64,000 nt of DNA from Corticium candelabrum. Its lineage: Eukaryota > Porifera > Homoscleromorpha > Homosclerophorida > Plakinidae. The notes under the pieces are model-generated. The model was not told the DNA's origin. It did no database searches and was given only the letters and a program-made list of their open reading frames with translations. Numbering within the stretch: the first letter of the stretch is position 1; the number at the start of each line of letters is the position of its first letter. The stretch is taken from positions 2,705,342 to 2,769,341 of the forward strand of contig NC_085099.1 in the NCBI RefSeq assembly GCF_963422355.1, given 5' to 3'. The position numbers and the translations under genes are program-made. Positions 59,227 to 64,000 of the stretch are shown one piece after another.

Positions 59227-59786
59227 TATGTACACTAGCAAACGTTTTTATTCTATACTTCAAGAGATGGGAAACAAAGTGCGTATACACCCTCAACCGG
59301 CAGTAGAAAGATAAACTAAATTAAGTTAAATTCATTAATTACAAACAAACAAATTGATTACATCCGGGACTTTCATCAGCATTCCTAGTCAGAAAATTCC
59401 CGTCTGTCTTGTTCGTTGGTTGGACGGGCGGGAGTCCGGCTGTCTGACACTTTGGCTGCTCGGCATGCAATGTTAGACCCTGGCGTCCACTTGTCAAGCC
59501 AAGAAGACTGAAGAGGCGCTGTCTAACGTGTACGCGCACCAGTCAGTCGCCGTTCAGCATAAACGTGCGCGCACAAAGGCTTAAGCGGATATCCAACGAA
59601 CATTTCAGACCGTCTAACACCAAGAAAGAGAACGGGATAGCAAGAACGAGAGCAGAAACGAAATTTCGAGCTGCAAAAAGTGAGATTTCTTAAGGTGGTC
59701 TGTTATCCGAGGCTTCTTTCACAGCTCTCTTTTTGTCAACCGATAGGGCACAAGGGAACACGCGAGAAGCGACGTTTTCTGATCTA

Positions 59787-62700
59787 ATGGCCGATTTACA
59801 TACGTATCTCGTGACGGACCCACGCTCGCGCGCGTCCAAACGCCGGGAGAGACCAGACAAGTCGGAGGAAGCCTCAAGCGCCTTTGTCGTTGTTGATTGC
59901 AAGTTGGCTCGGTCGCGGGACAGCGTTTGTAATGATTATTTGAGGCGAGAATCGAACGATGTTGAGTCGAGAGCGCGGAGAGAGAGCAAAGGAAGGAAAA
60001 GTTTGACGACGACGAGGACAGCCGGTCAGATGGATGTAAGGTGTCTGTGTGTTGGTGGTTGTGTGACCCTTTGTGCGACGTGATGGTAACATGTTGGCCA
60101 GCATATTGTATGTAGACACGTTAGTAGCAAGGAAGTCAAGGTAACTAGCCCCAGAGGTTGCATGCTTTCAATTTGACTTCCTTTTTTGGGTGTCCTCTGG
60201 TTAGCTATGGATTCGTTATTATTGCACCCCAGGCCCGGATATCCGGGCTAATACCCCATTCACACAGGCTCTCCTAACCGGGCCAGCGTGGGCTGGCACG
60301 GGCCACGGGTCAGCGCTGAATGAAATCGTCATGTGAATGCTGGCCGAGCCGTGCCAAGCCGTGCTGGTCTGGCCCACCACAACTTGCCGTGCCAGCACGG
60401 ATTGGGGTCAGCTCGGGTTGGGGGTCAGCGTGGCTTCAAATCGTCGTGTGAATGCAGGCCAAGTCAGGCTGACGACCACGCATGCTCACTAGATACAAAA
60501 ATGGCATGGTCAGAGCAGGAAACCCTGTACCTCATTGAATTGTGGGGTGAGGACAGCATCCAGGTTCAAATTAGACTGCTCTATCGTCAGCAAAAAGTAA
60601 GCGCTTGTAACAAGTCCGAGACGAACGGTCACGTCGGATTTTGCCTCGACCACCTCTGACGGCCCGAGATGAGACTTTGGCGGCCTGAAATGAGATGCAC
60701 GGGAGTTTGTTTATTCAATTGACCGAGTATGCGGATGTGATGTATACTCACCAACCACTGTCTAGGCCATCTGGTCTAGAGTAGAGTGCAAGATGCAGCC
60801 GCTGCAGTCAGAGGTTTTACTAAGCCGGCTGACCGGGCCACATGTTTGTGCGTGCGTGCGTCCGAACATCTAAATGTATGTCACGGAAGATGTGTCTTCA
60901 TTGCGGAAGTGGCGTCATTCTCCACGAATAGACATGACATTTTACATGAAGAATTTTACAAGAAGAGTTTTACGAGAAGAGTTTACGAGAAGAGTGTCAT
61001 TGGATGTCGCTCATACATCATCAACCCTAAAGACTAGACAACAGCTGTGCTACAACGTACAGCCGTAGCTCCGTCGGGCAACATCTTCCTGTACAACGGG
61101 ACCATTAGAAGATAATTCGATAAACTATTGATCGTTGACGTAAACGATTGGCACGACTACTAGTAAGGGTATAGTAGTCGTCTGACTGTGCAACCGTTAT
61201 TACCCGAGGCCCGTATATCTGGGCTAATGGTATAGTAGTCATCCGACGTGTGGCTGTATGACCATTGGATTAGCGCAGATGCAAATAAAGCCATTCCGAC
61301 CGATAGATGAGAAGTGGTGTCATTAGCGTGATGTCATCATAAGGCTCAATCTCTATTGTTTGGCAGCTGTGCTACGAGAATTCAGCCATTAGGCGTTCAT
61401 CTTGTACATGGTGTTTATAATAATCCTTTGCTTTTACGGGTTTAGCACATATAACAGCTCTTATAGTCTACATTTGCATGTGTATGTTTTCCCACCAACA
61501 ACCAGGCGTCTAGAGAGTGAGGGTGTAGCTGTACCTCACTTGTAACAATTTGCTTGTTCCAGTTTTTTCTGCACAGTGTTTCTGCCTGACTGTAAGTACG
61601 CTAGTGCATCTGTATTCATTTTTATTACAGTATCCAAAATCAGTTAACAGAGACACCTAATCTACATTTGCATGTGCATGTTTTCCCACATTAATGTTTT
61701 GTGTTGGCTCTAGGGTCACCTCAGTACGACAGCCTAAATGATTTCCTTTAGATGGATAGCTGTACCACCACTTGAGGGGATTTTCAATGGTGTCAAGTTC
61801 ATGAGCGTTTGTGCCTCTTTATCCTCAGCTGCCTTACATACACTGTATGAGCACACGGTCGTGTCAAAGAATCTGGTTTTCTGACAACACCGTACAATGA
61901 TAGCACGGTAGACAAGCTTCTAGTGAGAAAGGTCTCTGGTGGTGTGTCGACTCAACGGTTTTGTAGTGCGTAGTTGAGTTGCCACTTCCGGCTTAGCATG
62001 GCGTTCACCATGCAACTTTTCTCTCCCTAAACAAGGTCTCAAATCGTGCTGTTGACTTCGCAGTTGTTCGAACAACGAGCTCGTATGTCATACTATGTAA
62101 CACATGTCTTCCAGGAACGCCGAAGAGTCTTAATCTTATGTATTGAATTTAATTTTTAATTTTATTTGTTGCTCAAGTTGCAGCGAGAAGTTCTGAAGGA
62201 ACTTAAGCGAGAAGTTCTGAAGGAACTTATTAATATTAACTAGCTGATAGTGTAAGCTAATTAAAGATATACTGCAGAGTCGACTGTAAAACATGAGGAA
62301 ACATGCCGACAGTTCCCTCGCATTTGCTCAATCCTCGATAGACTCGTCATCTAGTACTGAACTTGTGGCTTTGTTGTGTGTAGTTTTCACGGTCTTGTGC
62401 AGCCATTTTGTTGCCAGGTGTGTGAGATAGAGGTACCAAGCAGATTGTGACTACTCCGAGTTCTAGAGGTTATTTCTGTGGACAACAGTAACGACACCCT
62501 TGGATCTGTCACTGAGTCATACGCATGTACTTGTATGCTGTAGTTAGTTGATTAATGTGTGATGGTGTTTTCATGTACGTGTGCTACTGGTATTTGTAGC
62601 ATGCGATCGATGTTGTTCTTTTGTTTGCTGAGAGTCGTCTGTGTGTAGCAGCGTGATGACACGAGAGATGAACTAGTCGATAAGAAACGGTCAGTCGATC

Positions 62701-63993
62701 TCGTGAAACAACAGCAACAAGCAACAGAAACAAAACGGTACAGATCGGACCTTACATCGCGAATGTCTGTGTAGTCCGTATATGCTTCTGGATGCTTGCC
62801 AGCTTGCCTACGTTAAACCTTTCTCTATAGCTAATTTCTTTACCTGGTCTTTATCTGCATGTTAATAGCTAATTTATTTATTTATTTTAGTATGTATTAG
62901 TAGCTAACTTATATATATATATTTATTTATTTATTTATTTACCGTATTTCCGCGCATTTAGCTGCATGCTGGTTTAAACCGAGGATTACCAGGGTGCAAC
63001 CAACCTCCCTATAGACTGGACCCAATCGATCTATGCTGCATTCATTCTTAGATAAATCAACCATATAATGTGTGATTGTCTCTGTCTTCATCCTCCTCTT
63101 CTTCATTGTCTTCCTCTCTTCCTTATTTGTCAGCCGTGTGTGTTCTTCTGCTTGTTCAAACCTAATCCTGTATGCACTGATGAGACACTCCACATTTCCT
63201 GGAGACTTTCGATTTGTTGCCACCGTACTCGTCATACTTGTGTAGCACCACTAGCGTTTTTGAGTGTGTATGATCTTCTGCCACACTGCGAAGATCCATT
63301 CTCGATACCTTTTGCCTGTTCGACTTTTCTCTTTTCTAGCTGGGCTTTGGGGGGAGCTGCATTCTCTAAGTCAACGAATCGAATTATGGTGCGTGTGCAG
63401 TAGAATTACCACGCATGTGTAGTTGCTTCCTTGTCATTACCAGCAGTTCCTCGTGCTATACCGGCATGACGGTATCGTTACCAGAGTCCACAAGTAAGTT
63501 TCTGGTAATCCCTGTTTATACCGGCATGCAGCTAAATGTGCAGAAATACGGTATTTTAGTATGTTGTTAATTAGGTAATTTATTTGTTTATTTATTTATT
63601 TATATATTATAGAGTGTTATTAATTCCTTGTTTATTTATTTATTTATTTATTTATTTTAGTAAGTCATTGATTATACACATGTACTTCTCTATCGTAGTA
63701 CTTACACACGAGACGACTCACACAAGGTCGTCAAAGATACAAGACATCGATACGAAACTACCGGCTTTCACCTCAAGAACCACTCGAACAATTCGTTTTC
63801 AAAACAGCCTGAACTATTGTCACAAATGTTGACGACCGCTAGCGAACATGAAGTTTGTCGGTTGGAAGAACTTCTCACATCGGTCCACATCGCGGAACAC
63901 ACACGCGATGAGCTACAGCAGCAATGCGACTTTGTCGACACTGAAATGTCACTAAAACAGGAAGAGATGGAAGAACTACTGGACAGGCTCGAA
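59787..63993 (+). CDS. Unidentified coiled-coil protein, 3' partial
   Basis: Three exons joined by phase: 59787-60035 (MADLHTYLVTDPRSRASKRR, highly charged, Arg/Ser-rich, donor GTAAGG), 62650-62737 (QRDDTRDELVDKKRSVDLVK then a Gln run) and 63699-63993 (an acidic helix with heptads such as EVCRLEELLTSV and EEMEELLDRLE, donor GTAGGC at 63994). The gene continues past the window. The ATG at 59787 is the first in frame. No family recognised. The coiled coil suggests a structural or scaffold role. More exons may lie in the 2.6-kb first intron. Confidence 0.55.
60253..60600 (+). mobile_element. Harbinger-like end with a Myb/SANT-like exon fragment
   Basis: TAA then TACCCCATTCACACAGG matches the ends of the Harbinger-like element at 20124, followed by GCCGTGCCAGC-rich palindromes. 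At about 60501-60597 a frame MAWSEQETLYLIELWGEDSI resembles the start of a Myb/SANT-like (MADF-type) DNA-binding domain, as in the accessory protein of PIF/Harbinger transposons, ending at a donor-like GTAAGC. No matching right end was found. It lies within the first intron of the coiled-coil gene. Confidence 0.5.
62941..63552. mobile_element. 612-bp inverted-repeat DNA element
   Basis: Left end ACCGTATTTCCGCGCATT and right end (complement ACCGTATTTCTGCACATT) continue for about 32 bp with three mismatches. It is flanked by TTTA-rich repeats. A 98-codon minus-strand frame inside is not recognised. It sits in an intron of the coiled-coil gene. Confidence 0.75.
63575..63660. repeat. (TTTA)n low-complexity tract
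   Basis: Runs of TTTA around TATATTATAGAG. A similar tract at 62918-62940 flanks the left side of the 612-bp element. Confidence 0.85.
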
Positions 63994-64000
63994 GTAGGCG

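Larger units (their letters stand above)
57907..59786. other. Gene-poor spacer with two small inverted-repeat elements
   Basis: No convincing exon. It contains the palindromic elements at 58982-59042 and 59077-59226. The few open frames are short and unrelated to anything I recognise. Confidence 0.5.

Overview
This is a window of nuclear DNA from an invertebrate animal. Genes are split into many short exons with GT-AG introns, GC-AG introns recur, there is a eukaryotic tRNA-Asp, and introns and spacers carry long (TG)n/(CA)n and (TA)n microsatellites and many small transposons. The gene content (thioester protein, ZP-domain receptors, MAM/EGF/CUB modules, heparan-sulfate 6-O-sulfotransferase, PIG-A, EVI5, TTC7, WDR41, endophilin-B) is metazoan. 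Compact introns and unusual domain mixes would suit an early-branching marine animal such as a sponge, but that is inference. I joined exons by eye from splice-site and reading-phase agreement plus recalled family similarity, so exon edges are approximate.

Layout. 1-10.4 kb: 3' part of a plus-strand gene joining a WSC-like Cys-rich segment, MAM, EGF and CUB domains to a complete CD109/alpha-2-macroglobulin thioester protein. 10.95-11.02 kb: tRNA-Asp (minus). 11.1-17.7 kb: TTC7 (plus), tail to tail with an intronless WDR41 (17.8-19.1 kb, minus). WDR41 shares a short divergent promoter, holding a 16-bp inverted repeat, with EVI5 (19.5-27.15 kb, plus). EVI5 converges on PIGA (27.4-29.9 kb, minus). 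32.0-44.0 kb: three tandem plus-strand genes for type I membrane ZP-domain proteins. 44.3-48.8 kb: endophilin-B (SH3GLB). 49.2-50.5 kb: intronless HS6ST. 52.3-53.1 kb: an intronless minus-strand secreted protein with a duplicated Cys-rich domain. 54-58 kb: transposon-rich, with a decayed LINE, a Helitron-like element and a second LINE sitting in a (TA)n tract. 59.8 kb to the end: first exons of an unidentified coiled-coil gene.

Together: the thioester protein, the ZP receptors and the secreted Cys-rich protein are extracellular or surface recognition genes. PIG-A starts GPI-anchor synthesis and HS6ST modifies heparan sulfate. TTC7, EVI5, WDR41 and endophilin-B act in membrane identity and trafficking. 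The neighbours look like ordinary genome order rather than one pathway. Repeats include several inverted-repeat (MITE) families, a tRNA-derived SINE, Harbinger-like elements and a tiny 65-bp element with a 9-bp target duplication.
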